Source: Arenibaculum pallidiluteum (lineage in GTDB: Bacteria; Pseudomonadota; Alphaproteobacteria; Azospirillales; Azospirillaceae). Taken from it: DNA of 64,000 nucleotides. Both the position numbers and the translations under genes were made by a program. Of this stretch, positions 10,364 through 20,149 are shown in pieces. Where the stretch lies: assembly GCF_017355985.1 (NCBI RefSeq), contig NZ_JAFIQU010000014.1, positions 62,001 to 126,000 on the forward strand. The letters are read 5' to 3'. How positions within the stretch are numbered: position 1 is the stretch's first letter; every line of letters starts with the position of its first letter. The notes under the pieces were generated by a model. It was given only the letters and a program-made list of their open reading frames with translations, did not search any database and had not been told where the DNA came from.

Positions 10364-10661
10364 CCTTCCGTCATCCAGACTGCGTAAGGATCTGACCGTG
10401 CCCATCCTAGTCGACAGGCCTGAAAAAATTCTGAAGGTGCGGCCCTGCCGCCGGCCACGGCGCACCCGGTCAGCGGGGGCTCTGCGGCGTTCGGCTCGCG
10501 CCGGCCAATAGCGCGACAAATATTAACTTTCATTTTGTTAAATCTATCGCTTTACCCAGCTCACACCCTATCCTTTTGTACATGAACTTCACCATCAGAA
10601 AATCATTAACCGGAAGCCCTTAGCATCGTCGTCGGATTCAATTTCGGCGATACACGGAACC
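10364..10661. promoter_or_regulatory. AT-rich control region upstream of the exopolysaccharide priming gene
   Basis: About 298 bases between divergent genes. The part from 10515 to 10615 is strikingly AT-rich against its surroundings. It holds a small inverted repeat at 10523-10541 (TTAAC, nine bases, GTTAA). AT-rich leaders of this kind upstream of exopolysaccharide genes are targets of regulators such as MucR/Ros in alphaproteobacteria; that link is only inference. No gene was seen. Confidence 0.35.
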
Positions 10662-12149
10662 ATGTCGCTTTGTACCTCGGTCAATTCCAGCAACTTCCCC
10701 GATGCCGCAGACGGCAGGCGGCGGCGGGACGGGTCGCTATTCCGCTGGACTTACGGCCTGGTCAATCGCCTGGTGATGGCATGGGACGCAGCGGTGCTGC
10801 TGCTGACCGGCGGGCTGATGTGGTCCGCATTGGAAGCTGGCGGGCTGGGGCTGACGGCGGTTCAGGCCGGCATCACGGGGATGCTGGGCACCGGGACCTG
10901 CCTGTATGTCCTGCATGCGCTGGGGCTGTACCGCGTGGAGCGCTACGGGAGCCGCCTCCGCACGATCTGCGATCCCGCCGTCGGCGCGATAGCCGGCGCG
11001 GCCGCCGTATCGATCCTCCTGTGGGCCTTCCTTCCGGAAGCCCTGGCGCAGCCTCGGGGCCTCGGCGCCTGGTGCGTCATGTCCTTCGCCGCGCTCCTGG
11101 CGGGACGGCAGGCCGTGCGGGCGGCGGTGGGCCGGATACGGTCGAGCGGCGCCCTGCGGCGGCGGGTCGTCGTCGTCGGTGCGGGCGAGGCCGGCATTCG
11201 CATCACCGGCCTCTTGGCCGCCCCGGCAGCCGCGGCGGACTACGAAGTGCTGGCGGTGTTCGACGACCGGTCCGACGAGCGCCGGCCGAGCACGGTCGGC
11301 GGCGTCCCGGTGAAAGGCGGGCCCCCCGAACTGCTGAGCTATGTCGCGCAGGCGCCGGTCGACCTCATCGTGATCGCCCTTCCCCTCGAGGCTGCCGTCC
11401 GGATCCAGCAGATCCTGCACGGCCTGCAGACCATCTCGGCGGATACCGTCGTCGTCAATGACGAGGGCGGCTTTGGGCTGCGCTACGCCAGGATCGTGTC
11501 GATCGGCCCGGTGCGGGCGCTCCAGATCGCGAGGCAGCCTCTCAAGGGATCACAGGTCCTCATCAAGACGGTCGAGGATTATGCCATCGCCGGCCTCGCC
11601 CTTCTGCTGGCGTCCCCGTTCCTTCTCCTGATCGCCCTGGCGATTCGGCTGGATTCGCCGGGGCCGGCGCTGTTCCGGCAGCGACGCGTCGGGTTCAACA
11701 ATCAGGTGTTCGATATCTACAAGTTCCGCACCATGACCGTCGATCCGCTCGACGACGGCTCCAAGGGGACGCAGGCGGAGGACCCCCGCATCACCCGCGT
11801 GGGCCGCGTCCTGCGCAGCACCAGCCTGGACGAGCTGCCGCAGCTGATCAACGTGCTGCGCGGCGAGATGTCCCTTGTCGGCCCGCGCGCCCACGTCCCG
11901 AACATGCTGGTGACCGACCAGCCCTATCATCTGGCGGTCCGGGAATACGCATCCCGCTGCCGGATCAAGCCGGGCATCACGGGCTGGGCGCAGATCAACG
12001 GGATGCGCGGGGGCATCCACACCGTGGACAAGGCGAAGCGCGGCGTGGAGCTGGACCTGCATTACATCGAGAACTGGTCGCTGCGGTTCGACGTGAAGAT
12101 CATGGTCCTGACGCTGCTCACGGGCATGTTCGGACGCAATGTCTTCTGA
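10662..12149 (+). CDS. Undecaprenyl-phosphate glycosylphosphotransferase (priming enzyme of exopolysaccharide synthesis)
   Basis: 495-residue WcaJ/ExoY-superfamily membrane enzyme that transfers a sugar-1-phosphate to undecaprenyl phosphate, the first step of repeat-unit assembly at the inner membrane. Four hydrophobic segments lie in the first 150 residues, then a CoA_binding_3-like domain ([15 protein letters not shown]), then a membrane helix and the catalytic bacterial-sugar-transferase domain (about 295-495). That domain contains [39 protein letters not shown] and [15 protein letters not shown]. The last codons overlap the GH18 gene. It heads the locus. Confidence 0.93.
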   Translation: MSLCTSVNSSNFPDAADGRRRRDGSLFRWTYGLVNRLVMAWDAAVLLLTGGLMWSALEAGGLGLTAVQAGITGMLGTGTCLYVLHALGLYRVERYGSRLRTICDPAVGAIAGAAAVSILLWAFLPEALAQPRGLGAWCVMSFAALLAGRQAVRAAVGRIRSSGALRRRVVVVGAGEAGIRITGLLAAPAAAADYEVLAVFDDRSDERRPSTVGGVPVKGGPPELLSYVAQAPVDLIVIALPLEAAVRIQQILHGLQTISADTVVVNDEGGFGLRYARIVSIGPVRALQIARQPLKGSQVLIKTVEDYAIAGLALLLASPFLLLIALAIRLDSPGPALFRQRRVGFNNQVFDIYKFRTMTVDPLDDGSKGTQAEDPRITRVGRVLRSTSLDELPQLINVLRGEMSLVGPRAHVPNMLVTDQPYHLAVREYASRCRIKPGITGWAQINGMRGGIHTVDKAKRGVELDLHYIENWSLRFDVKIMVLTLLTGMFGRNVF

Positions 12150-13176
12150 ACCCTCCCCTTTTCTGCGCGCGCTCGGCTTCGCCGCCCTGGCTTTCGTCGC
12201 CCAGGCATTCGCCGGACTGCCGGCGGACACGGCATCGGCGGGGGAGACGGGGGTACCGGCCCGCCCCTTCCTGGTCTATCACGAAAGCTGGTACGAGCGG
12301 CCCGCCACCCATGGCGCCGCCACGACGCTGTCGATCCTGCCGGCCTACATGAACATGGTGGCCCTGGCATTCGTCCGGCCGGATCTCGTCTATGCCGGCG
12401 GCCTCGACCTCCAGGGCACCGGGCTGCAGTACCAGTTCACCGGCACCGTGCTGCGCGACGCCATCGCGATCCTGAAACGCGACCACCCCCAGACGCGCGT
12501 GCTGCTCGCGATTGGCGGGGCCACCTACACGAACTGGCGCCGGCTGGACGCCGAGGCGGTGGCCCGGCTGGTCCGGGACCTCGGGGCGGACGGCGTCGAT
12601 ATCGACCTGGAGCCGCCGCCGCCGCAATGCGCCGCGGACGCCGCCGGCAAGGTGCGCTGCCTGTCGGACGGCGTCTGGCTCGGCGCGGTGCGGCTGCTGC
12701 GCGCCGCGCTGCCGCGCCCGTACCTGCTGACCGTGCCGGGCTGGAGCGTCGGCGCCTACGGCGAGGGGGAATGGCGGAACGAGCCGCCGGCCAGCCCCTA
12801 TACCGGGATGCTGCTGCCGCTGCTGAACGCGCCCGAGGCGGCATCCATCGACCTGGTCTCGATCATGGCCTACGACGCCGGCCCCAGCTTCGACCGGTGG
12901 CAGGCCTTCCGTGCCTATCGTCAGGTCTGGGCCGGTCCGCTGGCGCTCGGCGTGCAGGTCCGGACGGATGCCGCCGCCGAGCCGTCCATCACGGCCGCGG
13001 AGGCGGAGCAGCTGGCCCGGCGCGTGGCGGACGAGCCACGGGCCGGCATGATGCTCTACCCGCTGCTCGCCCGACCGCCCGGCGCCGTGGGGCCCGAGAA
13101 CCCGGACGGCCGGCTGCTGGCGCGGGCCCTGTGCAGGGGCCTGGGCTCGGACGGCTGCGAGCAGTCCCTGCCCTGA
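12139..13176 (+). CDS. Secreted GH18-like glycoside hydrolase
   Basis: 345 residues with an N-terminal hydrophobic signal-type segment (about 8-35) and a GH18 barrel. The chitinase signature is intact as DGVDIDLE (151-158, with E158 as acid/base). VLLAIGGATY at 121-130 and the later SIMAYDAG are the other usual strand motifs. GH18 enzymes cleave GlcNAc-containing polymers. The gene overlaps the priming transferase by 11 bases, so it is probably co-translated and acts on the polymer made here, for trimming or release. Substrate is not established. Confidence 0.85.
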   Translation: MSSEPSPFLRALGFAALAFVAQAFAGLPADTASAGETGVPARPFLVYHESWYERPATHGAATTLSILPAYMNMVALAFVRPDLVYAGGLDLQGTGLQYQFTGTVLRDAIAILKRDHPQTRVLLAIGGATYTNWRRLDAEAVARLVRDLGADGVDIDLEPPPPQCAADAAGKVRCLSDGVWLGAVRLLRAALPRPYLLTVPGWSVGAYGEGEWRNEPPASPYTGMLLPLLNAPEAASIDLVSIMAYDAGPSFDRWQAFRAYRQVWAGPLALGVQVRTDAAAEPSITAAEAEQLARRVADEPRAGMMLYPLLARPPGAVGPENPDGRLLARALCRGLGSDGCEQSLP

Positions 13177-13198
13177 CGCGGTCGCCGCGTCCCTGCCC

Positions 13199-14065
13199 TC
13201 ATCCCTTCGGGGCGTCCGCGGCGACCGCGACGACGTTGCAGAAGTCGCGGGGAAACGCGCTGATCGGCGCCAGCGCGCCGTCCGTCAGGCGGCTGAACCG
13301 GTAGCCGAGGGCGGCGAGCCTCGTCCAGGCGCCGTCCGCGGTGCCGGCCTGGCGCAGGGCGATGGCGCTGTTGACCTCGAAGATGATGGTCGGGCGCCAG
13401 CGCGTCAGGACCTCGCGGCCGCCGTCGATCACCAGCGGTTCGGCCCCTTCCACGTCGATCTTGACGCAGTCCACGCGCGGCAGCCCGAGCTGCGCCGCGA
13501 GCGCGTCGAGCGTCGTCGTCTCCACCCGTTCGGCTCCGGGCGCCGAGCCGTCGGTGAGCAGGGAGAATGCCTGCGGATCGTTGCCGGCCGCGATGTGGTG
13601 CAGCGTCGCCTCGCCGCTGCGGTCGGACAGCGCCTTGCGCACCACCGCGACATGGGCCGCGACATTGGCATGGCGGTTGAGCGCCAGATTTTCCTCCAGG
13701 AGATCGGCCGCCGTGCGGCCGGGCTCGACCGCGACGACCCGGCCCGTCGGGCCGGCCAGCCGCGCCGCCTTCAGGCTGTACAGCCCGATATTGGCCCCGA
13801 CATCGACGAACACGTCGCCGGGCCGGACGAAGCGGTGCAATTCCCGCAGCTCCGGCTCCGACCAGTCACGCAGCACGAAGGCGCTGACCGAGGTGTAGCG
13901 CAGGTCCGAGGGCACGCGCAGGCGCTCGCCCTCGCGGGTCAGCGAGAAGACCGGCCGCTTCCTGAGCGCGACGCAGCCGGCCCACAGGGCTGCGCGCGTC
14001 AGGACGGCCGCCGGCTCGGCCCGGAAGCCGGGATGGTTCAGGAGCTTTCGCAGACGACGGAGCAC
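13199..14065 (-). CDS. FkbM-family methyltransferase
   Basis: 288-residue SAM-dependent methyltransferase. It has the FkbM motif I FVDVGANIGLYSLKAA, the acidic strand VVAVEPG and the later VDCVKIDVEGAEPLVIDGG. The start is taken as GTG at 14065 behind AGGAAAGG; no ATG suits the N-terminus. It overlaps the end of the polymerase gene by 28 bases. FkbM proteins in such loci usually O-methylate a sugar residue of the polysaccharide, which is inferred here. Confidence 0.85.
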   Translation of the reverse strand: MLRRLRKLLNHPGFRAEPAAVLTRAALWAGCVALRKRPVFSLTREGERLRVPSDLRYTSVSAFVLRDWSEPELRELHRFVRPGDVFVDVGANIGLYSLKAARLAGPTGRVVAVEPGRTAADLLEENLALNRHANVAAHVAVVRKALSDRSGEATLHHIAAGNDPQAFSLLTDGSAPGAERVETTTLDALAAQLGLPRVDCVKIDVEGAEPLVIDGGREVLTRWRPTIIFEVNSAIALRQAGTADGAWTRLAALGYRFSRLTDGALAPISAFPRDFCNVVAVAADAPKG

Positions 14066-15444
14066 GACGACCTTTCCTGTCGAACGGGGGCGGGAAGCGA
14101 CGGGGAGACATGCGCCCGGGAACGCAGGGATCTGGGATCCGCGCCGCGCAGGCCGCGCAGATGGACCGCAAGGGCCATCACCGTCGCGACCTCGCCGGGG
14201 GTGAACATGCTGGAATAGACGAGCGAGCTCAGCACCAGGAACAGCACGTAGTCGCCCAGAGCCTTTTCCATGGGACCGGCAGACGCGGGATCGGAATTCG
14301 CGCGGCGGGCCCCCATGGAAAGGGAGCCCCGGCGTCCCTTCCTCGTGACCGCCAAGGCCGCGCCGTAGACGCCCATCACCAGCAGCGTGCCGATCACCCC
14401 ATACTCGAAGAGCACGCCGACCCAGCCGATGTCGGCGAGGTAGAACTGGGCGTTCCCGAAGATGTCGGCCAGGGTGACGCTGCTGAAGCGGGTGATCGAT
14501 CCGATCCCGAACAGCCAGCGCATGGGCGAGGCCGTGAGGTAGTCCAGCGCCAGCGCCATGGAGGTCTGCCGGATCGTCAGCGAGGCGCCCAACGCATGGT
14601 TGGCCTTCTGCGCGAGATCGATGCCCAGGACCGAGACGGCGCCAAGCGCAGCGGCACCGCCGACGACGAGCAGCGCGACGCGCCACCAGCCCCGCGCCGA
14701 GGTCACGACGATCACCCCGACCACCGCGGCCGCGGCGGCGATGGCCATCCGCTGCTTGTAGATCAGCACCATCATCGCGAAGCCGGCCAGCAGAAGCAGC
14801 AAGGCCCACGGATCCCGCCGGTCGCAGAAGCGGCGCGCGAGGTAGAACAGCAGCATCACGCCGAAGACCATCGGCATGAAGATCCGGTAGCCGCGCTCGA
14901 CGTCGAACATCAGCAGCTTGCTCTGGGTCGGGTCGGCGGCGTAGTGCTCCGACGGCACGAGCAGCCAGAGCGCCAGCATGACGGCGAAGGTCGCGAAGCC
15001 CAGGGCGGCCAGGGCGCGCCTCACATCCGCGGCGGAGGGCTTCAGCAGCGCCAGGAGCTGCGCGAGGGCGAAGTAGTAGGTGAAGGGCCACACCTTGACC
15101 GTCGTGGCCGCCGCGTCGAACAGGCCGTTGCCGAGATGCAGCATCGACAGGATCGGCGTCAGCCCCAGGCAGTAGGCCAGCATCAGCACATAGGTCAGCT
15201 TGTGCGGCAGGCGCAGCCGGATCAGCGCCAGCAGGGCCAGCGGCAGCGTCACGAACGGCCAGGCCTTGGACAGGTAGTAGGCCGGCGGCAGGTCGATCAT
15301 GTAGTGGAACACCTGCCCGAAGAGCGGCAGGGCTCCCAGCAGCGCCAGGACCGGAAGCAGCCGCGCCGTGGGCCGGGCGGGGACCGGCGGTGCGGCTGCG
15401 GCGAAGAGGATGCGCCCGCTGCGCGGCAGCAGCACCCCGCTCAT
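14038..15444 (-). CDS. O-antigen ligase/Wzy-type polysaccharide polymerase
   Basis: 468-residue polytopic membrane protein with about ten hydrophobic segments and a large loop before the last ones, consistent with Wzy/O-antigen-ligase architecture. Sequence identity in this family is low, so the assignment leans on topology and on neighbours (WecG-type transferase, export proteins, flippase). It would polymerise repeat units on the periplasmic face. Start and upstream stop share ATGA. The C-terminal 40 residues are hydrophilic and arginine-rich and overlap the FkbM gene. Confidence 0.78.
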   Translation of the reverse strand: MSGVLLPRSGRILFAAAAPPVPARPTARLLPVLALLGALPLFGQVFHYMIDLPPAYYLSKAWPFVTLPLALLALIRLRLPHKLTYVLMLAYCLGLTPILSMLHLGNGLFDAAATTVKVWPFTYYFALAQLLALLKPSAADVRRALAALGFATFAVMLALWLLVPSEHYAADPTQSKLLMFDVERGYRIFMPMVFGVMLLFYLARRFCDRRDPWALLLLLAGFAMMVLIYKQRMAIAAAAAVVGVIVVTSARGWWRVALLVVGGAAALGAVSVLGIDLAQKANHALGASLTIRQTSMALALDYLTASPMRWLFGIGSITRFSSVTLADIFGNAQFYLADIGWVGVLFEYGVIGTLLVMGVYGAALAVTRKGRRGSLSMGARRANSDPASAGPMEKALGDYVLFLVLSSLVYSSMFTPGEVATVMALAVHLRGLRGADPRSLRSRAHVSPSLPAPVRQERSSCSVVCESS

Positions 15445-16226
15445 GGCCGGCTTCCCAGCCGCGGGGCCGCGCCGACGCAGTGCCGGAGGGCGACACCCAC
15501 CAGCGGGAAGGATTCGACGAAGACCCGGCGCGCATGCCGGCGCGGGTTCTGCGCCAGGCGGTACAGCCACTCCATCCCGAGGCGGCGGGACCAGGCCGGG
15601 GCGCGCGAGACGAGGCCGGTCGCGAAATGCAGGGAGCTGCCGATGCACAGGCCGACGCCGGTCGCCTGCCCGGTTCCTGCGATGCTGGCGGCGAGATCCT
15701 CCGACTGGGGCGCTCCGACGGCGAGGAAGACGTAGCGGGCTGGGTTATCGAGCACGAAGCGCACGCACCGCGCGATCTCCGCGGGGTCGCGATAGAAGCC
15801 CATGGGCGGCACATGCTGGGCCAGCCGGCGCAAGCCGTGGCGGGCGCACAGGCGCGCGGCGAGTTCCGCGTTGCCGCCGATGACGGTGACCGCGTCGTCC
15901 GGGGCGACGTGCTGCCGGAGCAGATGCAGCGTCAGGTCACTGCCGGCGGCCAGCGGCAGCCTCCGGCCGAACAGCACGCGCCCGAGCAGGCGCATGATCT
16001 GGCTGTCGCACAGGCGCATCCAGGCCGCCTCGTAGCCGCGCAGGAAGGCGGGATCGCCGCGGTCGATGCGCACGACGTGCTGGGCGTTCGGCGTCACCAC
16101 ATAGGCGAAGGGGGCCGTCGGCGGGCGCTCGGCGATGCGGTGGGCCGCCTCCTCTATGCCGAGCATGGCGAGCCGGACGCCGAGGAACCACTCCTCGGGC
16201 ACGGCCGCATCGGTGAAGCCGGTCAT
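15441..16226 (-). CDS. WecG/TagA/CpsF-family glycosyltransferase
   Basis: 261-residue GT26 enzyme. Family features are VVTPNAQHVVRIDRGDPAFL, the aspartate in LCDSQIMRLLG, LPLAAGSDL, AVTVIGGNAELAARLC, and a glycine-rich stretch VFLAVGAPQSEDL. The C-terminal ending RLGMEWLYRLAQNPRRHARR is typical. It adds an N-acetylmannosamine-type or related sugar to a lipid-linked intermediate; the donor is unknown. It is coupled by four-base overlaps to both neighbours. Confidence 0.92.
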   Translation of the reverse strand: MTGFTDAAVPEEWFLGVRLAMLGIEEAAHRIAERPPTAPFAYVVTPNAQHVVRIDRGDPAFLRGYEAAWMRLCDSQIMRLLGRVLFGRRLPLAAGSDLTLHLLRQHVAPDDAVTVIGGNAELAARLCARHGLRRLAQHVPPMGFYRDPAEIARCVRFVLDNPARYVFLAVGAPQSEDLAASIAGTGQATGVGLCIGSSLHFATGLVSRAPAWSRRLGMEWLYRLAQNPRRHARRVFVESFPLVGVALRHCVGAAPRLGSRP

Positions 16227-16969
16227 GGTGCCCGCGCGGAGGAATAGCCGTCGCGATTGATCGTGTAGGAGAAGCTCCGCTGGAACGGCAGGACGCGGTT
16301 GATGAACTGCTCGATCCACAGGTTCAGCTCGGCGATCTCGCTGCGCGGCACATAGACGATGTCGCCCGCGGCGAGCGGCATGTCCGCCTCCCCGGCCCCG
16401 GACTGGATGAAGGACCGCAGGTCGAGCGTCCGCAGCATCGGGCGGCTCTCGGCATTGCGGCGGATCAGCACGACCTGCGAATAGCGCGCTTCGTTGTCGA
16501 AGCCCCCGGCGAGCAGGATCGCCTCCATCGCGCCAAGCCTGCTGGTGAGCGCATAAGCCCCCGGCCGTGCCACGGAGCCGCCGACATAGACGCGTGCGGC
16601 CGCGGCCTCCTTCAGCGAAACGGTGACCGTCGGGGAGAGCAGCCAGCGACGCGAACGCTCCTCGACCAGGCGGTCGAGCTGCTCCAGGGTGAGGCCCGCC
16701 ACCTTGAGCTGGCCCGCGACGCGCAGTCCGATGGAGCCGTCGGGCGAGATCCTCGCCTCCTCGTCCATCTCGGGCGTCAGGAGGAACCGGACCTGGAGAT
16801 TGTCCCCCGGCCCGACCTGATAGGCTGGCACCTCGTCGTTCCAGGTCGCAAAGCCGCCGAGCTCGCCCGTCGGCTTCGGGTCGAGCGCCTGCCCGGTGGT
16901 GCAGGCGGCCGCCAGCAGGACCAGGATCAGGAGGCAGGGGACCAGAAGGCAGGCGCGCGTCACAGCCAT
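16223..16969 (-). CDS. Polysaccharide export lipoprotein (OPX/Wza-like, short form)
   Basis: 248-residue outer-membrane export protein. A lipobox-like LLAAACTTG gives a lipidated Cys near residue 23. The poly-export domain starts at YQVGPGDNLQVRF and an SLBB-like segment at VYVGGSVARPGAYAL. It is shorter than E. coli Wza (about 380) and ends soon after one SLBB unit with an aromatic/basic helix, as in GumB-type proteins. It pairs with the chain-length protein immediately upstream, which it overlaps by ten bases. Confidence 0.92.
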   Translation of the reverse strand: MAVTRACLLVPCLLILVLLAAACTTGQALDPKPTGELGGFATWNDEVPAYQVGPGDNLQVRFLLTPEMDEEARISPDGSIGLRVAGQLKVAGLTLEQLDRLVEERSRRWLLSPTVTVSLKEAAAARVYVGGSVARPGAYALTSRLGAMEAILLAGGFDNEARYSQVVLIRRNAESRPMLRTLDLRSFIQSGAGEADMPLAAGDIVYVPRSEIAELNLWIEQFINRVLPFQRSFSYTINRDGYSSARAP

Positions 16970-19137
16970 CGGTAGATCGCCTTCGGAATGTGGAAGCGGC
17001 GGCCGGTCAGCACGAAGCCCAGGAGGTCGCCGCCGGAGGCCAGCATGACGTCGCGCAGCCGCAGCGCCGCGGGCGCGCGGGTCTGCTCGGCGCGCAGGAC
17101 GAGCACGTTGGCGTCAACGAGCCCGGTGACGCGGCGCGAGACATGGCTGACGGTCGGCGGCGGGGCGATGACGACCACCTTGTCGAAACGGCCGCGGAGC
17201 TCCTCGAGGAACTTCTGCGTCTGCGCGAGCGGCGTGCGCGGATTGCCGAAGGGCGCCTTCTGCGCGTCCACGGACACCCACAGATGCGGCACGGCGGTGG
17301 GCTCGATGGGGAGGCTGCCCTCCACCGCAGGCAGCCCGGCGACGGAGTTGGCCGCAGCGGCGCCGGCCGGAGCGGGATCGGGCAGAGCGCACACGGTCCC
17401 GGCGCGCCCGCACAGGTTCACGACGAGGGTCGAAAGCTGGTGGCCCTGGGCGAATTCCTGCGCCAGGGCCTCGGCAAGGGCGGTCTCGTCGCGGCCTTCG
17501 GAGGTGGCGACGAACTGGATGACGTCGAGCGGGCGGCCATCCACCGTGAAGTCCAGCAGCAGCGAGGCGAAATGCATGAGCTCCCTGCGCGCCTCGGGGC
17601 TGTCGAAGCCGTCGGCGGACTCCGCGAAGCTGGCCAGCGTGGGCAGCCGCAGCCCGCGCTCGGGCTCGCCCGGGACGATGTAGACCTGACGCATCCAGGT
17701 TGCCGCGATTCCGGCCGCCCCGCCCAGAAGCAGGGCGCCGACCAGCCCCGCGAGCAGGAAGCCCGGTGCCGCGTTCTGTCCGGTGACCGGCGGCGTCGCC
17801 CATTGCACCACGCGGACGTTGGATGCGCGGACCTTGGCCGCTTCCTCCTCGATCCGCGCCGCCTCGGCGCGCAGCGTGTAGTCGCGGTAGATGGTCTCGA
17901 CGAGATCGCGGGTGCGCTCGAGATCGCTCAGCTTCGCCTCGGCCGTGCGCAGCCCGTCCACCTTCTGCACGGCGGCGGCGTGCTGCCGGTCGAGCTCGGC
18001 GAGCTGGTTGTCCAGGGAGTCCTGCTCGATCTCCAGCGTCAGCAGATGGTTGTTCAGGAAGGCGACGGCGGGGTTGCGCACCTCGCGCGCGGTCGCGAAG
18101 GTCGGCTTGTCCTGCCCCTTCATGGCACGCCGCACGGTCTCGATCTTGCGGTCGAGCTCCTTCAGCCCCGGAAACTCCGGAGCGTATTGGCTGGCCATGC
18201 GGTCGCGCTCGATCTGCAGCTTCAGCAGGATGTTGCGGTCGTCGTCGTTGTGCGCCTGGTTCGTCTGCTCCCGGAAGTCGAAGACCTTCTCCGGCAGGGC
18301 CGCCAGGCGCTTGCGCGCTGAATCGACCTCGGCCTTGATGGCGACGCGCCGCTCGGAAACCTGACGGCGGCGCTGGACAATGCTGTCCACCTGGTTGGCG
18401 GCCAGTAGGATCTCCTGGGCAAGGTCGACCACCTGGCTCTCGCTCTTGATCTGCTGGATCTGCCCCTCGATCCCGTGGAGCTGGTCCGCCAAGCGCGTGC
18501 GCTCCTGCGCCAGGAAGGAGGAGCGCGGGTTGTCGAAGATCTCCTTGCGGCGCTCGAGATAGGCTGAGACGAGCATGCTCAGCGCCCGCGCCGCCTGCTC
18601 CCGGTCCGGAAGCTGCAGGCTCACATGGACGACGTTGGAGCCGGGCTGCGTCTCGACGCGGAGCCGGCTGCGGAACATCTCGACGGCCTTCTCCATGCGG
18701 TCCTTCGGCTCGTAGGCCGGCAGCAGGCCGAACAGCCGGGGCATGGTGACCGATGGGAAGAGCGCCTCCGGATCCATCGCCTCGAGCACCCGCTCGATCA
18801 CCTCGCGGCTCTCGATGATCTCGGTCTCGGCCTCGACGGAGCGGAGGCCGTCGATGTTCAGGACGGCCGGGAGGCCGGTCAGGTCCTGGCCGCCTGTCTG
18901 CTCGCGGTTGACGAGAACGAGAAGCCGGCTCTCGGCGGTGAACTGCGTGCGCGTGAGGACGGCGGCGCCCGCCCCGACCGCGAAGGCCACCAGCGCCGCC
19001 AACAGGATGGCCCGGCGATGGTAGAAGGCCATGATCAGGAGATCACGCAGCGTATAGGCGCCTGCGTGATCCGACGCGCCGTCCGGAGGAGCGGCCACAA
19101 GCCCGGAGGCGGCACGCACGGTCTCACCACCTATCAT
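16960..19137 (-). CDS. GumC/Wzc-type chain-length and export protein with degenerate kinase domain
   Basis: About 725 residues. A Wzz domain with two membrane helices (near residues 45 and 450) flanks a long periplasmic coiled coil (about 180-430). The cytoplasmic C-terminus has the BY-kinase fold pattern, but its Walker A site reads TSEGRDETALAEAL with no GKS/T. The Walker A' aspartate is missing (STLVVNLCGRAG) and there is no C-terminal tyrosine cluster. It therefore probably organises export without phosphorylating. Start is uncertain: ATG at 19137 or GTG at 19167. It forms an operon with the OPX, WecG-type, polymerase and FkbM genes. Confidence 0.9.
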   Translation of the reverse strand: MIGGETVRAASGLVAAPPDGASDHAGAYTLRDLLIMAFYHRRAILLAALVAFAVGAGAAVLTRTQFTAESRLLVLVNREQTGGQDLTGLPAVLNIDGLRSVEAETEIIESREVIERVLEAMDPEALFPSVTMPRLFGLLPAYEPKDRMEKAVEMFRSRLRVETQPGSNVVHVSLQLPDREQAARALSMLVSAYLERRKEIFDNPRSSFLAQERTRLADQLHGIEGQIQQIKSESQVVDLAQEILLAANQVDSIVQRRRQVSERRVAIKAEVDSARKRLAALPEKVFDFREQTNQAHNDDDRNILLKLQIERDRMASQYAPEFPGLKELDRKIETVRRAMKGQDKPTFATAREVRNPAVAFLNNHLLTLEIEQDSLDNQLAELDRQHAAAVQKVDGLRTAEAKLSDLERTRDLVETIYRDYTLRAEAARIEEEAAKVRASNVRVVQWATPPVTGQNAAPGFLLAGLVGALLLGGAAGIAATWMRQVYIVPGEPERGLRLPTLASFAESADGFDSPEARRELMHFASLLLDFTVDGRPLDVIQFVATSEGRDETALAEALAQEFAQGHQLSTLVVNLCGRAGTVCALPDPAPAGAAAANSVAGLPAVEGSLPIEPTAVPHLWVSVDAQKAPFGNPRTPLAQTQKFLEELRGRFDKVVVIAPPPTVSHVSRRVTGLVDANVLVLRAEQTRAPAALRLRDVMLASGGDLLGFVLTGRRFHIPKAIYRWL

Positions 19138-19314
19138 ACGCTCAAGCCCGACCACCGGAGATTCCACCGCGGGGGCCGAGCCGCCGCGACATGTTTGCGT
19201 CGCGTCATCCTGGACAAAAAATGCTTAGCGGTTCGTTTACGGAAATCGATGTTGTCTCGCGGAGCACAGCACTTCGGCACCTCCGGGTGGCTATACTTTC
19301 GCATAGAGGAATCT

Positions 19315-20133
19315 ATGTTTTTATCCAATTTGAAGACGTCTGTGGAAAGAAGACACCCGAGCGTGTTCGCTTGGCTTGCCACGCTGCGCGACACCGCGGC
19401 GCCGTTCTACGGCGAGGCGGAGTTTCGTCTTCTGAAGCACCTCTGCGACCCGGCAGGGACTGCGTTCGATATCGGCGCCAACAGCGGGACCTACACGCAC
19501 CGTCTGGCGCGCCTCGCCGCGCGCGTCATCGCCTTCGAGCCCAATCCGCACCTGGCCGAGGTCCTGGACACGCGCTTCCGTTCCCTGATTGCCGCCGGAT
19601 CGGTCCGCATCGAGAGATGCGCGCTCAGCGACGAGGCGGGGAGCGCCGAGCTGTTCGTCCCGCGCCGCGCCTCGGCCCTGGCCAGCGTGGAGTGGCAGCC
19701 GGGAGCGGAAGGCGGCCTGGAGGGCGAGACCGTCCGCGTGCGCCGCGCCCGCCTCGACGACTGGAGCGCCGAGACCGTCGGCCTGATCAAGGTCGACGTC
19801 GAGGGCCACGAGCTCGCGGTCCTGCGGGGCGGTCTCGGCCTCATCGGGCGCGACCGCCCGAACCTCCTCGTCGAGGCCGAGGAGCGCCACCATCCCGGCA
19901 CCCTCGACGCCCTGAAGGCGCTGCTGCTTCCGATGGGATACCGCGGCTTCTACCTGCACAACGGTCTGCTGAGATCCATGGACAGGTTCGACCCGGCCGT
20001 GCTCCAGAGCCGCGACGCCCTGAACGCGGAGGGGACGTTCCGCCTCAAGGGCCGCACCTACATCAACAACTTCCTGTTCGTCGCCCGCCCCGGCATCGTG
20101 GAGCGCATCCGTGCCGACCTGGAAAGGCGCTGA
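19315..20133 (+). CDS. FkbM-family methyltransferase (second copy)
   Basis: 272 residues, divergent from the chain-length gene. FDIGANSGTYTHRLARLA forms motif I, VIAFEPNPHL the acidic strand, and VGLIKVDVEGHELAVLRGG the FkbM signature. A good ribosome site (AGAGGA) precedes the ATG. It is only distantly similar to the FkbM protein at 13199-14065, so two separate methylations, or methylation of two different sugars, are plausible. Confidence 0.88.
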   Translation: MFLSNLKTSVERRHPSVFAWLATLRDTAAPFYGEAEFRLLKHLCDPAGTAFDIGANSGTYTHRLARLAARVIAFEPNPHLAEVLDTRFRSLIAAGSVRIERCALSDEAGSAELFVPRRASALASVEWQPGAEGGLEGETVRVRRARLDDWSAETVGLIKVDVEGHELAVLRGGLGLIGRDRPNLLVEAEERHHPGTLDALKALLLPMGYRGFYLHNGLLRSMDRFDPAVLQSRDALNAEGTFRLKGRTYINNFLFVARPGIVERIRADLERR

Positions 20134-20149
20134 GGCACGCGCTTGGACG

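Noticed and set aside
13199-15814. Apparent 871-residue minus-strand protein spanning the polymerase and FkbM genes
   Set aside because: Only the last 288 codons match a family (FkbM). The upstream part is a shadow frame of the polymerase, so the gene starts at GTG 14065.
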